Source of the DNA: Actinomycetota bacterium
GTDB lineage: Bacteria; Actinomycetota; Acidimicrobiia; Acidimicrobiales; Ilumatobacteraceae
Direction: 5' to 3'
Length of the DNA stretch: 46,600 nt
Assembly: GCA_016870775.1 (NCBI GenBank)
Contig: VGAK01000014.1
Location: 1 to 46,600, forward strand
Below the pieces are notes generated by a model that did not search any database, was not told the origin of the DNA, and saw only the letters and a list, made by a program, of their open reading frames with translations. The number at the start of each line of letters is the position of its first letter. Within the stretch, counting starts at the first letter, position 1. Position numbers and translations under genes: made by a program. Positions 33,275 to 39,655 of the stretch are shown one piece after another.

Positions 33275-33303
33275 TTGTGGTCATCAATCCCAACGGCTAC
33301 GGT
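33275..33303 (+). promoter_or_regulatory. Promoter of the amino-acid ABC importer operon
   Basis: TTGTGG (33275-33280), 17 bases, TACGGT (33298-33303). The same TTGTGG -35 with 17-base spacing occurs before rpsO. It would give a leader of about 60 bases before ATG 33372. Confidence 0.5.
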
Positions 33304-33371
33304 TTTTCCCCTGTCCGACGGTCGTTCGGCCGATTGGCAGTTTCCGAATAGTCAGCATGAAAGGAACGACC

Positions 33372-34274
33372 ATGCGTCGCCGTCCCCTCAGTCTCGCCGT
33401 GCCCCTCGTGGTCGCGGCCTCTCTCGTCCTCGCCGCGTGCGGCGGCGGGAGCGGAGACTCCGCCTCTGACGAGGCAGCCACCGACACCACGCCCGCGGGC
33501 GCAACCATCGACCCCGCCGAGTGCGCCAAGGGCAAGACCCTCAAGGCCGATGTCCTCACCGTCGCGACCGGCAACCCGGCGTACTCACCGTGGGTGGTCG
33601 ACGACAAGCCCGAATCCAAGGAGGGCTTCGAGGCCGCCGTGGCCTACGCGGTTGCGGCCCAACTCGGCCTCGGCGACGACCAGGTGGAATGGGTGCGCAC
33701 CAATTTCGACGAGGCGATCCAGCCGGGGGCGAAGAACTTCGACTTCAACCTCCAGCAGTTCACGATCACCGAGGAGCGCAAGGCGAACGTGTCGTTCAGC
33801 GATCCGTACTACTCGACGAACCAGGCCATCGTGGGTCTCGCCGACTCCAAGGCCAAGGGAGTCACCTCCGTCGCCGACCTGAAGGGGTTGAAGTTCGGCG
33901 CCCAGGCCGGCACGACCAGCCTCGAGTACATCACCAAGGTGATCCAGCCGACCGCCGAGCCCTTCGCCTACGACGACAACGCGGGGGCCAAGGCCGCGCT
34001 CGAGGCCGGACAGGTCGATGCGATCGTGTTCGACCTGCCGACGGCGCTGTATGTCTCGGGGGTCGAGATCGAGGGATCCTCGGTGCTCGGCCAGTTCCCG
34101 CTCACCGACCAGGTGGCAGCCGACAACTTCGGTCTCGTCTTCGACCTGGACAACCCGTTGGTCGAGTGCGTGAACGCGGCCCTCGCGAACATGAAGTCAG
34201 ACGGGTCACTCGACGAACTGACCCTGAAGTACCTCTCCACCGACGCTGAGATCCCGGTCATCCAAGTCGGCTGA
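33372..34274 (+). CDS. Amino-acid ABC transporter substrate-binding lipoprotein
   Basis: 300 residues from ATG 33372, chosen for the AAGGA ribosome site; ATG 33357 is five codons upstream. A basic n-region and hydrophobic core lead to the lipobox LVLAAC with lipidated Cys (about residue 22), then a Gly/Ser/Thr-rich linker. The rest is a family 3 periplasmic-binding-type fold: DVLTVATGNPAYSPWVVDD, FDFNLQQFTITEERKANVSFSDPYY split near residue 140, GLKFGAQAGTTSLEYI and AALEAGQVDAIVFDLP. It captures a small polar amino acid or similar solute outside the membrane and delivers it to the permease encoded next. First gene of a three-gene import operon. Confidence 0.93.
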   Translation: MRRRPLSLAVPLVVAASLVLAACGGGSGDSASDEAATDTTPAGATIDPAECAKGKTLKADVLTVATGNPAYSPWVVDDKPESKEGFEAAVAYAVAAQLGLGDDQVEWVRTNFDEAIQPGAKNFDFNLQQFTITEERKANVSFSDPYYSTNQAIVGLADSKAKGVTSVADLKGLKFGAQAGTTSLEYITKVIQPTAEPFAYDDNAGAKAALEAGQVDAIVFDLPTALYVSGVEIEGSSVLGQFPLTDQVAADNFGLVFDLDNPLVECVNAALANMKSDGSLDELTLKYLSTDAEIPVIQVG

Positions 34275-34293
34275 GCCGGGCGCTCAATCCCGC

Positions 34294-35142
34294 GTGGCAC
34301 GCGGAATGGCCGTGGCCGACGGTCGCCGTGCCGCGTGGGAGCGCGAAAAGAGACGACGCTCGATCGCGGTCGCTGCCGCCAGTTCGCTGGTGGTGGTGGC
34401 CGCGATCGTCGCTCTCGTGCCCCGCATGCCCCGCTGGGACAGGGTGCGAGCCTCGTTCTTCGACGGCGCACAGTTCCGTGATTCCCTCCCCCGGCTGATC
34501 GATGCATTCTGGTTGGACGTGCGCATCTTCTTGTGGTGCACACCGGCAATCGTCGCGCTCGCACTTCTCGTCGCGATGGCGCGCAACTCCCGGTCGGCCG
34601 CGCTGTTCCCCCTGCGGGTGATCAGCGTCGCCTACACCGACGTGATGCGCGGGGTGCCGATCATCCTGTGGATCTACCTCATCGGTTTCGGCGTGCCGGG
34701 TCTTGGCATCGCTCGCCCGTGGAACAGCCCGCTCCTGTGGGGATCGGTGGCGATGGTGCTCACGTACTCGGCGTACGTGGCCGAGGTGTTCCGCGCCGGC
34801 ATCGAGAGCGTGCACGAGTCGCAGCGTGCGGCCGCGCGATCCCTCGGTCTGTCGCACTGGCAGTCGATGCGGCACGTGGTCCTGCCCCAGGCCGTGCGCC
34901 GTGTCGTGCCCCCACTGATGAACGACATGGTCTCGCTGCAGAAGGACGTCGCGCTCGTGAGCCTCATCGGTCCGATCGAGATCCTCCGCCAGGCCGGGGT
35001 CGACAAGGCCAAGTTCGCCAACTTCACCCCCTACATCGCGGCTGCGATCGTGTTCCTGTGCGTCACGATCCCGCTCACCCGCCTCACGGATTGGATGATC
35101 GACCGCGAGCGTCGTCGCACCCAGGGAACGAGGATCGGATGA
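34294..35142 (+). CDS. Amino-acid ABC transporter permease
   Basis: 282 residues from GTG 34294 (ATG 34306 is an alternative). An N-terminal basic tail precedes a membrane helix (about 25-42), then an external loop and five helices. The EAA-type loop that docks the ATPase is readable: ESVHESQRAAARSLGLSHWQSMRHVVLPQA split near residues 168-198, followed by PPLMNDMVSLQKDVALVSLIG, the His/Glu/Gln-type permease signature. It forms the membrane channel, probably as a homodimer since only one permease gene is present. Its TGA overlaps the ATG of the ATPase gene (ATGA). Confidence 0.93.
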   Translation: MARGMAVADGRRAAWEREKRRRSIAVAAASSLVVVAAIVALVPRMPRWDRVRASFFDGAQFRDSLPRLIDAFWLDVRIFLWCTPAIVALALLVAMARNSRSAALFPLRVISVAYTDVMRGVPIILWIYLIGFGVPGLGIARPWNSPLLWGSVAMVLTYSAYVAEVFRAGIESVHESQRAAARSLGLSHWQSMRHVVLPQAVRRVVPPLMNDMVSLQKDVALVSLIGPIEILRQAGVDKAKFANFTPYIAAAIVFLCVTIPLTRLTDWMIDRERRRTQGTRIG

Positions 35143-35888
35143 CCGCGCCCCGGTTCTCCCTGCGGGGCGTCCGCAAGTCTTTCGGCGACCATCTCGTGCT
35201 GGACGGCATCGACCTGGAGATCAACGTGGGCGAGGTGGTCACCCTGATCGGACCGAGTGGTTCGGGCAAGAGCACCCTCCTGCGGTGCCTGAACCTGCTC
35301 GAGCCGATCGACGACGGTGAGATCCTCCTCGACGGGGTCGACATCTCGGTGCCCGGGATCGATCCGAACCCGGTGCGCCGCCGGGTGGGGATGGTGTTCC
35401 AGAGCTACAACCTCTTCCCCCACATGAGCGTTCTCGACAACGTGACGCTCGCCCCCGTGCGCGTGCTCGGCCAGGAACACAGCGTTGCCCGGGAGCGCGC
35501 CGGGGTCTTGCTCGAGCGTTTCGGTCTCGCCGACAAGGCCGCCTCCTACCCCGACAGGCTCTCGGGTGGTCAGCAACAGCGTGTGGCGATCGTGCGCGCG
35601 CTCGCACTCGAGCCCGAGATTCTGCTGCTCGACGAGATCACCTCGTCACTGGACCCCGAGCTCGTCGGCGAGGTGCTCGATGTCGTGCGCGAACTGAAGG
35701 CGACGGGCATGACACTCGTGCTCGCGACGCACGAGATGGGATTCGCCCGCGAAACGAGCGACACCGTGTGCGTGCTCGACGGCGGCCGAATCATCGAGCG
35801 CGGGGCACCCGAGAGGGTCTTCTCGCAGCCCGACTCGGCGCGCGCGCGCCAGTTCCTCGAGCGCGTGATCCGCTCGGGTCGTCTCTGA
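35139..35888 (+). CDS. Amino-acid ABC transporter ATP-binding protein
   Basis: 249 residues. Walker A GPSGSGKSTLL (about 40-50), Q-loop VFQSYNLFPHMSVLDNV, signature LSGGQQQRVAIVRAL (about 145), Walker B ILLLDEITSSLDPE and switch His in LATHEMGFAR. The Q-loop and switch segments are those of the polar amino-acid (GlnQ/HisP) subfamily. DEITSSLD has Ile where most have Pro/Thr, a minor change. ATGA overlap with the permease shows coupled translation. The operon ends here, 3 bases before the convergent acyl-CoA ligase stop. Confidence 0.96.
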   Translation: MTAPRFSLRGVRKSFGDHLVLDGIDLEINVGEVVTLIGPSGSGKSTLLRCLNLLEPIDDGEILLDGVDISVPGIDPNPVRRRVGMVFQSYNLFPHMSVLDNVTLAPVRVLGQEHSVARERAGVLLERFGLADKAASYPDRLSGGQQQRVAIVRALALEPEILLLDEITSSLDPELVGEVLDVVRELKATGMTLVLATHEMGFARETSDTVCVLDGGRIIERGAPERVFSQPDSARARQFLERVIRSGRL

Positions 35889-35891
35889 CGC

Positions 35892-37523
35892 TCAGGCGTC
35901 GGGGAGCTGGAAGTCGGCGTAGCGTTCGCGGAGAGTCTTCTTGGAGAACTTGCCGACCGAGGTCTTCGGCACCTCGTCGATGAAGATGACGTCATCGGGG
36001 AGCTGCCACTTGGCGAGGCGCGGCTTGAGGTGCTCGAGCACCTCGTCCTTGGTCAGTGTCTCGCCGGGTTTGACCACCACGCAGGCGAGTGGGCGCTCGC
36101 TCCACTTCGGATGCGCAACCGCGATCACGGCCGCCTCGGCGATCTTCGGGTGGGACATGAGTTCGTTCTCCACGTCGACGCTCGAGATCCACTCGCCACC
36201 GGACTTGATGAGATCCTTGGTGCGGTCGACGAGCCGGATCCGGCCCCTCGAGTCGACCACCGCGACGTCACCGGTGCGCAACCATCCATCCGGGGTGAAG
36301 CTCTCGCGCGAGCGCGGGTCGTTGAAGTAATCGGCCGCGATCCACGACCCCGCCACCTGGAGCTCACCGCTCGACTCGCCGTCCCACGGCAACTGATCGA
36401 CGGTGCCCGGCTCGACGACGCGCATCTCGACACCGAAGGCGATCTGGCCGACGGTGGTGCGCAACTCGGCCTGTTCCTCCACCGACAACTTCTCGTCGGC
36501 CGCCGACAATCGGCACACCGCCGCGATGGGACTGGTCTCGGTCATGCCCCACGCCTGGAGGATGGGGAGTCCCAACTGCTCCCGGTATGCCTCGCTGAGC
36601 GCCTTGGGCACCGCGGATCCACCGCACGGGATCGCGCGCAGCGACGAGGTGTCGCGGCCCTTCAACTCGGGCAGCACCGCCATCCAGATCGTCGGGACAC
36701 CGGCTGCGACGGTGACCTTCTCATCAACGATGAGATTGGCGACAGCGGGACCGGAGAGATCCGGGCCCGGCATGACCATGCTCGCACCGCTCGCCACCGC
36801 GGCGTGGGCCAGACCCCAAGCATTCGCGTGGAACATCGGAACCACCGGGAGGATGATGTCGCTCTCGCGGACACCGAGGGAGTCGACCATCATCGCGCCC
36901 ATCGTGTGCAGATAGGTGCTGCGATGGCTGTAGACGACACCCTTGGGATTCCCCGTGGTGCCACTCGTGTAGCACATGCTCGCCGCGAGGTTCTCGTCGA
37001 TGCCGGTCGGCCACGTCTTCGGTGTCGCCTCGGCGAGCAGCGACTCGTACTCGTGCACCTCGAAACCGTCGACCGAGTCGGGCACCGCGCCCTTGCCATC
37101 GTTCATGAAGACGAGGTGCTTGACAGTCTCGAAGGTCTTGAGCAGTGGCTCGATCAGCGGATAAATGGAGGTGTCGATGAAGATGACCTCGTCCTCGGCG
37201 TGGTTCACGATGTAGGTGAGCTGCTCGGGGAACAGGCGGATGTTCAGTGTGTGGAGCACGCGACCCGAGCAGGGTGCGGCGAAGTAGAGCTCGAGGTGGC
37301 GCGCAGTGTTCCAGGCGAACGTTGCGACGCGACCTTGGTCGGAGATGCCCAGGTCGTCGAGCACGGTGCCGAGGCGCCGCGTGCGGTCCGCCCACTGTCC
37401 ATAGGTGACGGTCTGTTTGCCCGTGCCGGTCGCCGTCACGATGGTCTTGTCCGGGTGGTACTTCTCGGCCCGGTCGAAGACATAGTTGATCGTCAACTGG
37501 GTCGACTGCATCAAGCCTCTCAT
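35892..37523 (-). CDS. Medium/long-chain fatty acyl-CoA ligase-like AMP-forming enzyme
   Basis: 543 residues from ATG 37523 with GAGGGG upstream. Adenylate-forming motifs in order: P-loop YTSGTTGNPKGVVYSHRS (about 190), AWGMTETSP (about 335), GWLRTGDVAVVD, DRTKDLIKSGGEWIS and the C-terminal catalytic Lys in KTSVGKFSKKTLR (about 525). It activates a carboxylic acid to an acyl-adenylate and then acyl-CoA. LPVVPMFHANAWG is typical of the FadD3/AlkK-like medium- and long-chain group. Substrate not predictable in detail. It links to the thiolase and enoyl-CoA hydratase elsewhere in the window by pathway only. Confidence 0.93.
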   Translation of the reverse strand: MRGLMQSTQLTINYVFDRAEKYHPDKTIVTATGTGKQTVTYGQWADRTRRLGTVLDDLGISDQGRVATFAWNTARHLELYFAAPCSGRVLHTLNIRLFPEQLTYIVNHAEDEVIFIDTSIYPLIEPLLKTFETVKHLVFMNDGKGAVPDSVDGFEVHEYESLLAEATPKTWPTGIDENLAASMCYTSGTTGNPKGVVYSHRSTYLHTMGAMMVDSLGVRESDIILPVVPMFHANAWGLAHAAVASGASMVMPGPDLSGPAVANLIVDEKVTVAAGVPTIWMAVLPELKGRDTSSLRAIPCGGSAVPKALSEAYREQLGLPILQAWGMTETSPIAAVCRLSAADEKLSVEEQAELRTTVGQIAFGVEMRVVEPGTVDQLPWDGESSGELQVAGSWIAADYFNDPRSRESFTPDGWLRTGDVAVVDSRGRIRLVDRTKDLIKSGGEWISSVDVENELMSHPKIAEAAVIAVAHPKWSERPLACVVVKPGETLTKDEVLEHLKPRLAKWQLPDDVIFIDEVPKTSVGKFSKKTLRERYADFQLPDA

Positions 37524-37578
37524 GGCATCCCCCTCGAGTTGCGGCGCCTAGCGCCGTGGTGGCGGGAACGGTAGCAAG

Positions 37579-37584
37579 TACCCT
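37579..37584 (+). promoter_or_regulatory. -10 box TACCCT of the VTT-like gene (leaderless)
   Basis: TACCCT ends 6 bases before ATG 37591. Confidence 0.5.
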
Positions 37585-37590
37585 GCGCTC

Positions 37591-38244
37591 ATGCGAAAGG
37601 TCCTCCTCGTCCTCGTGACGGTTCTGTTCGCCGCGGGCACCATCGGGACGAACATCGGTCCCGCGCTCGTGGATGACCGGCCCCTGTTGGTGCTGCTCCT
37701 CTCGTCGAGGAACAGAAATCTGCTGGGTGCGAGCCCCTACGTGGACACCCACACGTTCTTCCTGGTCGGTTTCTCCCGTCTCCTGGTCGCCGCCATCGCG
37801 TTGTACTTCGTGGGTCGCTGGTTCGGTGAGCGGGCCCTGCGATGGACCGAGTCCCAGGTCGGCGAGATGCCCAAGATCTACCGCTGGACCGAGCGGATCG
37901 CCGCGCGCGCGGGCTGGCTGGCGGTGCTGCTCATGCCGGGATCGAACATCGTGTGCCTCCTCGTGGGCCACATGAAGATGTCCCCGCGCCGGTTCGTGAC
38001 CCTGGCCTGCACCGGGATCTCGCTCCGCCTCGTTGTGCTGTGGAACGCGGGCAAGGCCGTCGAGGACGAGATCGAATCGGTGGTTGGCTGGATCAACCGG
38101 TACCAGTGGTGGATCGTGGGCGCCTTGTTCGCCGTGACACTGCTCCAGTCGGCGCGGCGGCGGACCCCCGGGCCGCCCGATCCCGGCTCACCGGACCCGA
38201 ACACGGCGGATCCCGGTGAGCCCGCGACGGAGCCCCAGCCCTAG
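37591..38244 (+). CDS. Integral membrane protein, VTT/DedA-like
   Basis: 217 residues with about four or five membrane helices. After a first helix (residues 4-22), a SSRNRNLLGAS loop precedes a second helix with GRWFGERALRW, reminiscent of the DedA GRWLG pattern. AVLLMPGSNIVCLLVGHMKMSPRRFV matches the region where DedA proteins carry their R-x-P-G segment. LRLVVLWNAGKAVEDEI and a last helix follow, then a Pro/Asp-rich cytoplasmic tail (about 190-217). Similarity to VTT proteins is by eye and moderate. Its stop codon TAG forms the -10 box of tpx. Confidence 0.75.
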   Translation: MRKVLLVLVTVLFAAGTIGTNIGPALVDDRPLLVLLLSSRNRNLLGASPYVDTHTFFLVGFSRLLVAAIALYFVGRWFGERALRWTESQVGEMPKIYRWTERIAARAGWLAVLLMPGSNIVCLLVGHMKMSPRRFVTLACTGISLRLVVLWNAGKAVEDEIESVVGWINRYQWWIVGALFAVTLLQSARRRTPGPPDPGSPDPNTADPGEPATEPQP

Positions 38245-38247
38245 GCT
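38242..38247 (+). promoter_or_regulatory. -10 box TAGGCT of tpx, overlapping the upstream stop codon
   Basis: TAGGCT ends 7 bases before ATG 38255; its TAG is the stop of the VTT-like gene. Confidence 0.55.
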
Positions 38248-38254
38248 CGCGCCC

Positions 38255-38752
38255 ATGGCACAGACATCCTTCGGCGGCAACCCCGTCAACACCAACGGCG
38301 ACCTCCCCGCACCGGGCGCGTCGCTCCCCTCGTTCTCGCTCACCGGCGGCAACTTGCAGGACTTCGGCAATGCGGACATCACGGGCAAGCGCGTCATCTT
38401 CAACATCTTCCCCTCCGTCGACACTCCGGTGTGCGCCACCAGCGTGCGCAAGTTCAACGAACTGGCCTCATCGCTCCAGAATGCCGTCGTCTACTGCGTG
38501 AGTGCCGACCTCCCGTTCGCCCAGGGACGCTTCTGCGGCGCGGAGGGGCTCGCGAACGTCCAGACCGCGTCGTCGTTCCGCGGGGGATTCGGCGAGGCGT
38601 TCGGCGTGCAGCTGAACGAGGGCGCCTTCAAGGGGCTGCTCGCGCGCGCCGTCGTGGTGGCCGACGAGACGGGCAGGGTGCTCCACACCGAACTCGTCGA
38701 CAACATCGGCTCCGAGCCGAACTACGACGCGGCGGTCGACGCCCTCAGGTGA
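38255..38752 (+). CDS. tpx: Thiol peroxidase (atypical 2-Cys peroxiredoxin)
   Basis: 165 residues, the normal Tpx length. The peroxidatic Cys is in PSVDTPVCATSVRKFN (about residue 60) and the resolving Cys in GRFCGAEG (about residue 94), the Tpx-specific spacing. The N-terminus FGGNPVNTNGDLPAPG and C-terminus LVDNIGSEPNYDAAVDAL also fit Tpx. It reduces peroxides in the cytosol using thioredoxin. A leaderless promoter starts within the stop of the preceding gene. Confidence 0.96.
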   Translation: MAQTSFGGNPVNTNGDLPAPGASLPSFSLTGGNLQDFGNADITGKRVIFNIFPSVDTPVCATSVRKFNELASSLQNAVVYCVSADLPFAQGRFCGAEGLANVQTASSFRGGFGEAFGVQLNEGAFKGLLARAVVVADETGRVLHTELVDNIGSEPNYDAAVDALR

Positions 38753-38756
38753 GCCT

Positions 38757-38775
38757 TCGCGCCGTGTCGGCGCGA
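38757..38775. terminator. Hairpin between convergent tpx and dapB
   Basis: TCGCGCC, loop GTGTC, GGCGCGA: a perfect 7-bp stem 4 bases after the tpx stop and 2 bases before the dapB stop, positioned to end both transcripts. Confidence 0.6.
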
Positions 38776-38777
38776 TC

Positions 38778-39536
38778 TCAGAGAAGTGAGTCGATCCCGA
38801 GCGTGAGCCCGGGGACAGTTGCGACACGGCGGCATGCGAGCAGCACGCCGGGCATGAACGACACCCTGTCGCTCGAATCGTGTCGGATCACGAGAGTCTG
38901 CCCGGCGGTGCCGAGCACCACCTCCTGCGAGGCGGTCATTCCCACCATGCGCACACCATGGATGCGGATGCCCGCCGGCCCCTGGCCCCCGCGCGCACCG
39001 GGGAGAGTCTCGTGCGCGGTCGGATCCGGAGCCCACTCGCTGCTGGCTGATGCCATCCGGCGCGCGGTCGCCAGCGCCGTTCCACTCGGTGCGTCAGCCT
39101 TGCCGTTGTGGTGGAACTCGATGATCTCGGCGGTCTCGAACCAGGGGGCGGCCTGCTCCGCGAAGCGCATCATCAGCACCGCACCGATCGCGAAGTTCGC
39201 AGCGATCAGGCAGTTCGACCCGGAGAAAGCCTTGCGGAACGACTCGACGTCGTCGTCACCCAGACCGGTGGTGCCCACGACCGCGTGCATGCCGTGCAGA
39301 GCGAGCCACGGGAGGGTGATGCGCGCGGCCGCCGCCACGGTGAAGTCGACGACGACCTCGCATCCGGCATCGGCGAGCGTCCTCAACTCCGACGAGACCG
39401 TGAGCCCGTGGACTTGCCCCCCGGTTCGGGCGGTGTCGACCGCGGCGACGAGATCGAGGCCCTCGGCAGCGGCGACCGCGTCACAGACCGTTGAACCCAT
39501 GCGTCCGGCGGCCCCCACGACACCCACGCGAATCAT
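38778..39536 (-). CDS. dapB: 4-hydroxy-tetrahydrodipicolinate reductase
   Basis: 252 residues from ATG 39536, giving the family start IRVGVVGAAGRMG (nucleotide-binding motif). The upstream GTG at 39545 is rejected because the -10 box TACGGT lies between. Other signatures: VDFT, VVGTTG, and EIIEFHHNGKADAPSGTALATA (active-site His and Lys). It reduces the DapA product with NAD(P)H in the diaminopimelate/lysine pathway. The gene follows pnp, as in many actinobacteria, but has its own leaderless promoter. Confidence 0.96.
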   Translation of the reverse strand: MIRVGVVGAAGRMGSTVCDAVAAAEGLDLVAAVDTARTGGQVHGLTVSSELRTLADAGCEVVVDFTVAAAARITLPWLALHGMHAVVGTTGLGDDDVESFRKAFSGSNCLIAANFAIGAVLMMRFAEQAAPWFETAEIIEFHHNGKADAPSGTALATARRMASASSEWAPDPTAHETLPGARGGQGPAGIRIHGVRMVGMTASQEVVLGTAGQTLVIRHDSSDRVSFMPGVLLACRRVATVPGLTLGIDSLL

Positions 39537-39543
39537 GGGCGCC

Positions 39544-39549
39544 ACCGTA
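39544..39549 (-). promoter_or_regulatory. -10 box TACGGT of dapB (leaderless)
   Basis: TACGGT on the minus strand ends 7 bases before ATG 39536. Confidence 0.55.
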
Positions 39550-39611
39550 GCCGCCGGTCGACGGAGGATTCCCTGGTTATGCGCGGGCTGTGATCAGTGC
39601 CGGGGGCCGCA

Positions 39612-39655
39612 CGGGCGGCGATCAGCGCTGACAGCGGAGCGGGCGTCGATCAGCG
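39612..39655. repeat. Imperfect 16-base direct repeat at the pnp 3' end
   Basis: CGGGCGGCGATCAGCG (39612-39627) and CGGGCGTCGATCAGCG (39640-39655) differ at one base. The second copy contains the pnp stop codon. It may be a small duplication of the gene end. Confidence 0.5.

Noticed and set aside
34258-34875. Minus-strand frame opposite the ABC permease
   Set aside because: The permease EAA loop and ATGA coupling to the ATPase confirm the plus strand.
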